From contig JAITSE010000028.1 of assembly GCA_031288005.1 (NCBI GenBank), positions 1-11,866 of the forward strand: DNA of 11,866 nucleotides. The letters run 5' to 3'. The stretch comes from Treponema sp. GTDB taxonomy: Bacteria; Spirochaetota; Spirochaetia; Treponematales; Breznakiellaceae. Shown in pieces: positions 6,938-11,866 of the stretch. The notes beneath the pieces are model-generated. The model was not told where the DNA came from, made no database searches, and saw nothing but the letters and a program-made list of their open reading frames with translations. The position numbers and the translations under genes are program-made. Position 1 is the first letter of the stretch. Each line of letters starts with the position of its first letter.

Positions 6938-8557
6938 ATGACGAAGAAGCAAACCCGCGTTTTAACCATTCTTTCTCTTGCGGCTCTGATCCTGGCCCTT
7001 CTCCTCAGCCAGCGGCTGTGGCTCCGCCTGGACTTGACAAAAAACAAGGCATACACCATTTCCCGGGTCTCCCGGAACCTCTACAACGAGATTCCCGACC
7101 AGGTGCGGATAACCTATTACGTGTCGGACCGGTTGTCTTCGGTGATTCCCATCCCCGGAGAGATTGCCGATCTGCTCCGGGAATACGCCGCCTATTCACG
7201 GGGGCGTATACGCCTCACCGTGAAGGACCCGGCTAAGGCCAATCTGGCGGAAGAAGTGGAACGCCTGGGCATACAGGGCCAGCAGATTGAGATCGTCGAA
7301 CGGGACGAAGTCCAACTCGCTACGGTTTACACGGGTATTCTTATCGAGTACCTGGACAGGACCGAGGTGCTTCCCGTGGTGTTTTCCCTGGAAACCCTGG
7401 AATACGATTTGACCAGCCGCATCCGTTCCCTGGTGCGGGACACGGAGCGGGAAGTGGGGGTCATTGTCGGAGACGCCGGAAAGCAGTGGTCGACTAATTA
7501 CGGGTATCTTGACCAGGCCCTTGTCCAGGCGGGGTTCCGGGTGCGGAACATAGGCGCGGGGGAAGAAATCGCCGATACTCTGCCGGCTTTGTTCGTCCTG
7601 GGCGGCATGGAGGACCTGGATGATTGGGCACTGTACCGCATAGACCGGTACATCCAGGGAGGCGGGAAGGCGCTTTTCGCCCTGGAGGGGGTGTTTGTGG
7701 ATACCCAAACCAGCAATATCGCAGTTAGGGAACTCAAGGATCAGGGACTTTTGGCCATGACCGCTTCTTACGGCGCCCAGGTTAAACCGGTCCTGATTTT
7801 GGACCGTACGTCTCAAACTCTGTCTTATCAGACCGGCGGACGGGGCGGTTTCATGGAGTACCGTATGATCCGCTATCCTTTCTGGATATCGGTTGCGGCG
7901 CAGAACGGCAATCCCGAACATCCCATAAGCGCTTCCTTCGCGGGGGCGGACTTGTACTGGCCCAGTCCGCTGGAACTTAATCCTCCGGATGGTATTGATG
8001 CCGCCGTCCTTTTTAGCAGCACCCCCGAAGCCTGGCTGCAAACCAAAGACTTTCAGGTCAATCCCGATATGAGCGCCGCCTTCATTCTGGAAATGGAAGA
8101 AACCAAAGGAGCGAAGGTATTAGCCGCAGCCCTGGCTGGAAAATTCCCCTCTTGGTTTGCGGGTAAGGCAAAGCCGGTCCGGGAAGGGAGCAGCGAAGAA
8201 CTGCCGGACCCTGTGGCCGCATCCGCTGAAGCCCGCATCGTAGTTATCGGCGATACGGATATTGCTTCCCTCATGTTCACAAGGGATCGTCAGCTTGATT
8301 TGAACTTTCTCATCAAGGTTGCCGACTGGTTATGCAATGATGACGACATCATTGCTATCCGGAATCGCGGTGCCCAGACGGGCCGGCTTGAAAAGATAAC
8401 CGAGTCTGAAAAGCGTCTCGCCGCCATATCTTTTGTCAGGACGTTCAATGTAATTATTATTCCTATGGCGGTGATTGTGGCGGGGTTGCTCTTTGCGCTG
8501 AGACGGCGTCGGGCTATCAGGGAAGACGCTCAAGTAAACACCGGGGAGGGCAAATAA
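6938..8557 (+). CDS. GldG-like auxiliary protein of an ABC-2 transporter
   Basis: The protein is 539 aa. An N-terminal membrane anchor (about residues 7-26) is followed by 'LRLDLTKNKAYTISRVSRNL', the family hallmark (R-x-D-L-T-x-x-K-x-Y-T-x-S) of GldG/ABC-type auxiliary proteins. The body is a large extracytoplasmic domain with 'VRITYYVS' and 'REYAAYSRGRIRLTVKDPAKA', as in the family. It ends with a second helix (about 504-521, 'NVIIIPMAVIVAGLLFAL') and a positive tail 'RRRRAIRE', so both ends anchor in the membrane. It probably works with the upstream permease. The family is named for Flavobacterium gliding, but homologues are widespread in non-gliding bacteria and a gliding role is not implied. 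The stop overlaps the next start as TAATG. Confidence 0.9.
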   Translation: MTKKQTRVLTILSLAALILALLLSQRLWLRLDLTKNKAYTISRVSRNLYNEIPDQVRITYYVSDRLSSVIPIPGEIADLLREYAAYSRGRIRLTVKDPAKANLAEEVERLGIQGQQIEIVERDEVQLATVYTGILIEYLDRTEVLPVVFSLETLEYDLTSRIRSLVRDTEREVGVIVGDAGKQWSTNYGYLDQALVQAGFRVRNIGAGEEIADTLPALFVLGGMEDLDDWALYRIDRYIQGGGKALFALEGVFVDTQTSNIAVRELKDQGLLAMTASYGAQVKPVLILDRTSQTLSYQTGGRGGFMEYRMIRYPFWISVAAQNGNPEHPISASFAGADLYWPSPLELNPPDGIDAAVLFSSTPEAWLQTKDFQVNPDMSAAFILEMEETKGAKVLAAALAGKFPSWFAGKAKPVREGSSEELPDPVAASAEARIVVIGDTDIASLMFTRDRQLDLNFLIKVADWLCNDDDIIAIRNRGAQTGRLEKITESEKRLAAISFVRTFNVIIIPMAVIVAGLLFALRRRRAIREDAQVNTGEGK

Positions 8558-9567
8558 TGACTTATAACAGGAAAGTTTTAATTTTATCTATAATAACGGC
8601 AACCCTGGCCCTAATCTATGCCGGGACTTTTATTCTGGCTCCGGAACGGCTAAATTCCCGGAGTTCCGCTTATACTTGGCTGGAATCGAAACTGGCGGAG
8701 CAAGCCGGCAGGATTGAAATTTCCCAGGGAGGCGAGACGCTTGCGCTGGTCAGCCGGAACGCTTTGTGGTATGTGGAGACCGACGGCAAGGAATATCCCG
8801 CCAAACAAGGACGGATCGCAGACCTGCTGCGCCTTATTACCAGTCGGGGCGCGTATCCTCTGCGGGGCAGCGCCGTTTCCTCCCAAGAGCGGCTTGGAGT
8901 TGGTGAGGACGCCTCCCATATTGTGGTCCGGAACGGCGCGGGAGAAGCGCCTCTGTTGGATCTCCTGGTGGGCGGGGCAGACGCTACAGGCAGGGAAGTG
9001 TACCTGAGGAAAAACGGCCAAAACGAAGTCCGCTCCGGGGAAAACAAATTCACAGCGTACCTTTCGCCCGCTCCTTCCGCCTGGTACAACCTTAGACTCT
9101 TTCCACAGGAAGGGACCGGCGCTCTGTCTTTGGACATGGTGCAGCGGGTTTCCGTGGCGGTTCCTCCCGCTTCCGGCGAAGACGCCCCCGTCCCTCCTTT
9201 TCTCATCACGAAAAGCGGTCAGGGCTGGGCGATAGAAGGGGTGGGGGTGGATGAAATTGATATTTCTAAAGTGGATGCCTACATAAGGAACATCATCGAT
9301 GCCGAAGGAGACGGTTTTGTTACATCCATGACTGTTGATGAACCGGTGTTTAACGAAGGGAGTGTGCATATTGAACTTGGAGACGGCTCGACCCGCACCG
9401 TCAAGGTTGGCCCCTTCTTCCTAGAGGGAGAAGGTGAAACTGGGAAGCGGACCGCCGTAGTATCCGGCTCCCCGTATGTTTATACTCTTGCGGAATGGAT
9501 AATGTCTCGTCTTTTCCGGGACGCAGCGTACTTTAAAAAGTCTGAAGAAATAAATTTGGGAAAATGA
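8557..9567 (+). CDS. DUF4340 domain protein, membrane-anchored, last gene of the ABC operon
   Basis: The protein is 336 aa. One N-terminal helix (about residues 6-28, 'VLILSIITATLALIYAGTF') anchors an extracytoplasmic region rich in beta strands. Repeated short patterns such as 'IEISQGGETLALVSRNALWYV', 'YPAKQGRIADLLRLI' and 'VYLRKNGQNEVRSGEN' match the DUF4340 layout (a small unit binding or scaffolding motif; biochemical role unknown). DUF4340 genes commonly follow gldG-like genes, as here, so it is probably a further subunit or partner of the exporter. The start ATG shares a base with the upstream TAA (TAATG), with GGGGAGGG upstream as the ribosome-binding site. It ends at TGA 9565-9567; no clear intrinsic terminator follows. 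Confidence 0.88.
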   Translation: MTYNRKVLILSIITATLALIYAGTFILAPERLNSRSSAYTWLESKLAEQAGRIEISQGGETLALVSRNALWYVETDGKEYPAKQGRIADLLRLITSRGAYPLRGSAVSSQERLGVGEDASHIVVRNGAGEAPLLDLLVGGADATGREVYLRKNGQNEVRSGENKFTAYLSPAPSAWYNLRLFPQEGTGALSLDMVQRVSVAVPPASGEDAPVPPFLITKSGQGWAIEGVGVDEIDISKVDAYIRNIIDAEGDGFVTSMTVDEPVFNEGSVHIELGDGSTRTVKVGPFFLEGEGETGKRTAVVSGSPYVYTLAEWIMSRLFRDAAYFKKSEEINLGK

Positions 9568-9819
9568 ATATTAGACTTGTTCGTCGGAACCGCGGGAACA
9601 AGTTTCCGATGTTTCCGCAACCCGAATCCGATAGGGTTCATTGGAATAGGTTGTTGAATAAGTCCATTATACCAATTATTGTAGTTGGTCGATAACTCTG
9701 GTTGCCGAACAACTGCCTTTTTGTCAGCCCTGGCAGCGCTTCTTCGGAACGATGTTTCACAAAACCCCTGTTTTGGCAGTAAAAACTTTGTTGAATCGCA
9801 GGTCCACCGTAGACGGGCA
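9568..9819. other. Structured spacer between convergent genes
   Basis: I see no convincing gene. ACTTGTTC (9575-9582) and GAACAAGT (9596-9603) form an 8-bp stem. GCGGGAACA (9592-9600) with TGTTTCCGC (9610-9618) forms a competing 9-bp stem. AACCC/GGGTT (9619-9623 / 9634-9638) forms a third. GTTGTTGAATAAGTCC (9650-9665) is the inverted copy of the motif at 4860-4875, so bases 9573-9666 are bounded by near-inverted copies of GACTTGTTC. On the minus strand TGGTATAAT near 9670-9678 is an extended -10-like box. A 60-codon minus-strand ORF (9638-9820) starts in the stop codon of the DHH gene (TAATG) but covers these repeats and has no recognised domain. Confidence 0.55.
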
Positions 9820-10800
9820 TTAGCCAAGATAATTTTCAAAGGCGCCTATCAATTTGGGTTTGAGTTTTTCGATAGTTCCGGCAATTTTGATGCCGGCGGC
9901 GTTTTTATGCCCCCCGCCACCGAAAAGAGCGGCGATTTCCGCTACATTGATCCTGTCCAGGCTTCGCAGGCCCACAGTACATTCTGCGGCGCTTTCTTGC
10001 CGTATTATCGCTATGGCTTCAACGCCGTCAATGGATTGCAGCAATTGGTACAAACTATCGGAATCCCGTCCATCGAGTCCGAATTTTTGGGTATCTTCAT
10101 ACGTCTCGTATGAAAAGGCGAGTTTTCCTTCGTAATAGGTTTCTGCCCTGGAAAGAATGCGGCCCAGGAGTATGCGGGAACCGAGGCTTTTCCCGCCGTG
10201 GATACTCCTGAACACGGCTTTAGGGTTTGCGCCGGCCCGTATCAGCCGCGATGCGCAGGCAAAAGTTCCGGATCCCCCGGCGTCCACATGGCGGAAAAAT
10301 CCGGTATCCGTGCAGAGACCGAAAAGGAGGAATTTAGCTTCTTCCTGAGTCGGGGTAAGGCCGAGGGCTTCTATGAGTTCCAGAACCATAAAGGTAACTG
10401 AAGGCGCTTCGGCATCCAGGAATATCACCGTCCCCGGCGAAGCTTCGCTGTTGGTGGCATGGTGGTCTATGACTGCCAGGGGAAGTCCTTTGAGAGATTC
10501 TTCCAAGCTGCCGGTACGATTCGCCGCGGCGCAGTCCACGATGATGACCCGGCTGCTCTCCCGTTCCTTTTCCCCGATTTGGTTAAGGAACCGGTCCGCA
10601 AGAGAGGCAATCTCAGTACGCTTGAAAGGACCTGCGGAACATGGGATCGCCTCCTTGCCGAGACGTTTCAGCGCCGAAACAAGGGCCATCTGGCTTCCTA
10701 CGCAGTCGCCGTCAGGTTCATGGTGGCCGGCGACTAAGAATTTTGTTCCTTCTTGAATAAAATCAAGTAATTTTTGAGGAACCGGGACAGGAGCCGCCAT
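9820..10800 (-). CDS. DHH/DHHA1 family phosphoesterase, NrnA-like (nanoRNase / pAp phosphatase type)
   Basis: The protein is 326 aa, the usual length for NrnA-type enzymes. DHH-domain metal-binding motifs are all present: 'GHHEPDGDCVGSQMAL' (25-40), 'VIIVDCAA' with Asp89, 'VIDHHATN' (110-117, the DHH triad) and 'GLCTDTGFF' (161-169). The C-terminal DHHA1 domain has 'GGGGHKNAAG' (294-303). Such enzymes use Mn2+ to hydrolyse 2-5-nt RNA (nanoRNA) and, in many cases, 3'-phosphoadenosine 5'-phosphate or cyclic dinucleotide products such as pApA/pGpG. Which substrate applies here cannot be told from sequence. The ATG overlaps the upstream gene's TAA (TAATG) and has only a weak ribosome-binding site (CTGGAA), so translation probably depends on coupling to the upstream cistron. 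Confidence 0.93.
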   Translation of the reverse strand: MAAPVPVPQKLLDFIQEGTKFLVAGHHEPDGDCVGSQMALVSALKRLGKEAIPCSAGPFKRTEIASLADRFLNQIGEKERESSRVIIVDCAAANRTGSLEESLKGLPLAVIDHHATNSEASPGTVIFLDAEAPSVTFMVLELIEALGLTPTQEEAKFLLFGLCTDTGFFRHVDAGGSGTFACASRLIRAGANPKAVFRSIHGGKSLGSRILLGRILSRAETYYEGKLAFSYETYEDTQKFGLDGRDSDSLYQLLQSIDGVEAIAIIRQESAAECTVGLRSLDRINVAEIAALFGGGGHKNAAGIKIAGTIEKLKPKLIGAFENYLG

Positions 10801-11231
10801 TAATATTCCAGGCGGACGCCGCTGACATTTTCAAAATAACTATCCAGATTGAGGTTTAGTGGGATATTTCCCCAGCTTTGATGAGAATAACGCCTGACGT
10901 AAAGGCGAACGTGGCTAAATTCTCCGTTTTTATAGTAAATTGAAAGGGAAGGCCACTCTTTGCTGGACGCAATAGGGACTACTTCGCCCTTGTTGCCGGC
11001 TTCGGTAAACCATTCATACGGCAGATAGAGCCGGCCAATGCCCATGGGTCCTTTCCGGTATTGAATAATGTAACCTTTGCGGTAGGGGTATATTTTTTCT
11101 ACCGTGGTATTGACGTAATAATACTCTGAAATTTTTTTATCCGCCTGCGGCTGTCCAGGCTGTTCCTGGGCGGCAACCGGTAAAACCGCTGCAAAAAAAC
11201 CAATAAGGACAATGAAAAAAGGGCGTTTCAT
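10800..11231 (-). CDS. Small secreted/periplasmic protein of unknown function
   Basis: The protein is 143 aa. The ATG at 11231 is preceded by GGAGG with good spacing. A typical signal peptide (positive 'MKRP', hydrophobic 'FFIVLIGFFAAVLPVAA', cleavage likely after AQA-like 'PVAAQ' near residue 21) is followed by a short Gln/Pro linker. The mature domain of about 110 residues is rich in Tyr and basic residues, for example 'EYYYVNTTVEKIYPYRKGY', 'GIGRLYLPYEWF' and 'HVRLYVRRYSHQSW', and is probably beta-rich. There is no lipobox Cys, so it should be a soluble periplasmic or secreted protein. I do not recognise the family; it may be spirochaete-specific. It is the first gene of a two-gene transcript with the DHH enzyme and has its own probable promoter (11328-11356). 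Confidence 0.85.
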   Translation of the reverse strand: MKRPFFIVLIGFFAAVLPVAAQEQPGQPQADKKISEYYYVNTTVEKIYPYRKGYIIQYRKGPMGIGRLYLPYEWFTEAGNKGEVVPIASSKEWPSLSIYYKNGEFSHVRLYVRRYSHQSWGNIPLNLNLDSYFENVSGVRLEY

Positions 11232-11327
11232 TCTGTTTCCTCCGGAACTTATGCTAATAGTCTTGTTCAGTAACTCAGTTGGTATGAACTTTGGATTCTG
11301 CGAAACTTAAGTTCAATCACCAAATTA

Positions 11328-11356
11328 AGTATAAAGAATGATTAAATATCCGGCAA
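11328..11356 (-). promoter_or_regulatory. Probable promoter for the secreted protein/DHH pair
   Basis: On the minus strand TTGCCG (11356-11351) is followed after 17 bases by TATACT (11333-11328), matching TATAAT at 5 of 6 positions. The transcript would start near 11321, giving a leader of about 90 bases that includes a degenerate copy (AGTCTTGTTCAGTAAC, 11259-11274) of the dispersed GGACTTGTTCAACAAC motif. Confidence 0.5.
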
Positions 11357-11380
11357 GGGGGCATTGAAGGTCTTCGCCCT

Positions 11381-11411
11381 AAATAAAAAAAGGCCGGTTT
11401 TTGCACCGGCC
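11381..11411 (-). terminator. Intrinsic terminator of an upstream minus-strand transcript
   Basis: Read on the minus strand: a 7-bp stem GGCCGGT (11411-11405), loop GCAAAAA-like, ACCGGCC (11398-11392), then seven T residues (11391-11385) and ATTT. This is a textbook Rho-independent terminator. It faces leftward and lies upstream of the promoter for the secreted-protein gene, so it must end some other minus-strand transcript starting to its right; the candidate is the unit at 11471-11679. Confidence 0.85.
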
Positions 11412-11427
11412 CTGCCCTTGAGGCAAT

Positions 11428-11465
11428 CGGAAGTATAGTGATTTGGGAGGGGAACTATACTCCCG
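11428..11465 (-). other. 12-bp RNA hairpin upstream of the terminator
   Basis: Bases 11428-11439 pair with 11454-11465 (core GTATAGT / ACTATAC, closed by CGG/CCG-type pairs) with one mismatch that is a G-U pair on the minus strand and a 14-base loop. It sits 5 bases after the stop codon of the small ORF and 17 bases before the terminator stem, as expected of a structured small RNA or a stabilised short mRNA. Confidence 0.6.
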
Positions 11466-11470
11466 ACATT

Positions 11471-11587
11471 TTATATATCGGTATAAAGGGAATTTACTTT
11501 ACACTTTTTTTGGGATTTTGAGCTTCCTGTCTCAGAATTCAGCTCATAAGCCGGCTTTAGAATAGCGCCGGCGTATGATGTTTCCAT
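11471..11587 (-). CDS. Candidate small ORF, 38 aa, unknown function
   Basis: ATG at 11587 to TAA at 11471-11473. The peptide begins 'METSYAGAILKPAYELN' and is polar and basic later ('SSKSQKKCKVNS'), with a single Cys and no clear signal or membrane segment. It lies between a good -10 box (TATAAT, 11657-11652) and the hairpin and terminator at 11465-11381, so it sits inside a complete-looking transcription unit. Against it: no clear Shine-Dalgarno sequence precedes the ATG (GGCAAAAG only), and another start at about 11606 ('MLPLAKDGNII', 20 codons) is in a different frame over the same RNA. The RNA itself may be the product. Coding status is uncertain. Confidence 0.3.
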   Translation of the reverse strand: METSYAGAILKPAYELNSETGSSKSQKKCKVNSLYTDI

Positions 11588-11651
11588 CTTTTGCCAGAGG
11601 GAGCATGATAAAGCTTAAGAAAATACATTAATTCATAACAGCCTGCCGCTG

Positions 11652-11679
11652 ATTATACCCCTGTCTGTGTTGACAACAA
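11652..11679 (-). promoter_or_regulatory. Probable promoter of the small minus-strand transcript
   Basis: On the minus strand TTGTTG (11679-11674) is followed after 16 bases by a perfect TATAAT (11657-11652). Transcription would begin near 11645 and run about 260 bases to the terminator at 11381-11411. The -35 box overlaps the TTGACA of the divergent plus-strand promoter inside the palindrome GTTGACAAC. Confidence 0.45.
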
Positions 11680-11697
11680 TAATACATGGCCTAGATT
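11670..11697 (+). promoter_or_regulatory. Probable promoter of the ABC permease gene
   Basis: Perfect TTGACA (11670-11675), 16-base spacer, then TAGATT (11692-11697), the same -10 variant seen before the methyltransferase gene. The transcript would start near 11704, directly on an operator-like palindrome (11701-11712), with a leader of about 25 bases. Confidence 0.45.
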
Positions 11698-11700
11698 TGA

Positions 11701-11712
11701 TATATCGCTATA
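11701..11712. promoter_or_regulatory. Operator-like palindrome TATATCGCTATA (second copy at 11474-11485)
   Basis: TATATCGCTATA here and TATATCGGTATA at 11474-11485 are near-palindromes. The surrounding 18 bases (11471-11488 and 11698-11715) agree at 15 positions. This copy overlaps the predicted start of the permease transcript, and the other lies 227 bases upstream. Paired boxes at this spacing suit a repressor that loops DNA, but the AT-rich sequence could also arise by chance. Confidence 0.35.
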
Positions 11713-11728
11713 AAAAATGTTTTTGAGT

Positions 11729-11866
11729 ATGAAAAAAGAATCGGCGTATAAAAAAAAGTGGACGAAAGACGACCTCCAGTTTTCCCTTTTGGCGCTGCCG
11801 ACCGCGGTGTGGTACATCCTCTTTTGTTATCTGCCCATGTTCGGCGTGATCATCGCTTTCAAGGAT
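11729..11866 (+). CDS. ABC transporter permease, LplB type (sugar/oligosaccharide uptake), N-terminal part
   Basis: Only the first 46 codons are present; the gene runs off the window. After a basic start ('MKKESAYKKKW') comes 'TKDDLQFSLLALPTAVWYILFCYLPMFGVIIAFKD'-type sequence (L-A-L-P, W-Y-I-L-F, Y-L-P-M-F-G), characteristic of the first membrane helix of LplB/YtcP-family binding-protein-dependent permeases. These import complex sugars with a second permease and a lipoprotein binding protein, which probably lie to the right. The start is uncertain: ATG 11729 has a weak GAG ribosome-binding site, and an in-frame ATG at 11717 would add four residues. A promoter and an operator-like palindrome lie directly upstream. 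Confidence 0.85.
   Translation, partial: MKKESAYKKKWTKDDLQFSLLALPTAVWYILFCYLPMFGVIIAFKD

Larger units (their letters stand above)
11232..11728. other. Complex intergenic region before the ABC permease
   Basis: These 497 bases contain, left to right: the leader and promoter of the secreted-protein gene, a leftward terminator, a 12-bp hairpin, the first TATATCGSTATA box and a TGAGCT/AGCTCA inverted repeat near 11515-11547. They continue with GCCGGC repeats (11550-11555 and 11567-11572, the first inside the palindrome AAGCCGGCTT) and the divergent promoters on GTTGACAAC. No gene longer than 38 codons is evident. No known riboswitch was recognised. Confidence 0.6.

Noticed and set aside
7196..8041. 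281-codon minus-strand ORF inside the GldG-like gene
   Set aside because: It is a shadow of a well-supported coding frame, with low-complexity composition and no domain.
8650..9369. 239-codon minus-strand ORF inside the DUF4340 gene
   Set aside because: It is antisense to a coupled operon member with a clear membrane anchor and family pattern. There is no independent support.
9638..9820. 60-codon minus-strand ORF starting in the DHH stop codon (TAATG)
   Set aside because: The junction looks like translational coupling, but the ORF runs through the dispersed repeat and encodes no recognised domain. Kept only as part of the spacer description.
1..11866. CRISPR array, tRNA, rRNA or prophage genes
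   Set aside because: No regularly spaced direct repeats, tRNA-like cloverleaf or conserved rRNA segment, and no phage structural or lysis genes were recognised on reading both strands.

Overview
The window looks like a chromosomal segment of a host-associated or termite-gut type spirochaete, most likely Treponema or a close relative. This is inferred from gene content and style: an LplB-type sugar ABC permease beginning 'KKWTKDDLQ', a degenerate repeat protein of the 'GGNKF-AV...YS-DG-TW' kind, and a GldA/GldF/GldG-DUF4340 operon in a mixed-GC genome with structured intergenic DNA. No species assignment can be made from sequence reading alone.

Layout. (1) Bases 1-870 hold decayed accessory DNA: a DDE transposase with its middle deleted and its frame shifted (1-652), followed by a scrap of a repeat-protein gene (669-869). 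(2) Bases 878-2637, minus strand, hold an AT-rich two-gene restriction-modification module. A D12-class adenine methyltransferase is followed, with a 70-base overlap, by a TTG-started putative restriction endonuclease; a TTGACA-17-TAGATT promoter lies in front. (3) htpG (Hsp90) lies at 2754-4703, minus strand, visibly richer in GC. (4) A 462-base divergent intergenic region holds several inverted repeats, including a perfect 13-N9-13 repeat next to the probable htpG promoter. (5) A tightly coupled plus-strand operon (5166-9567) encodes an ABC-2 export ATPase, its six-helix permease, a GldG-like auxiliary membrane protein and a DUF4340 membrane-anchored protein. (6) A structured 252-base spacer follows. 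(7) A minus-strand pair (9820-11231) encodes a secreted small protein and a DHH/DHHA1 phosphoesterase of the NrnA type, overlapping as TAATG. (8) A complex 500-base intergenic region carries a probable short minus-strand transcription unit (promoter, 38-codon ORF, long hairpin, intrinsic terminator), promoters for both flanking genes and two copies of a palindromic TATATCGSTATA box. (9) The first 46 codons of an LplB-type ABC permease run off the right edge.

How the genes work together. The methyltransferase and nuclease form a self-contained defence or selfish module inserted beside IS debris. The GldA/F/G-like set plus DUF4340 should form one membrane complex; the name reflects homology, not gliding. 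The secreted protein and the DHH enzyme share a transcript but have no obvious functional link. The least explained material is the small minus-strand unit at 11381-11679 and the operator-like repeat pair around it.
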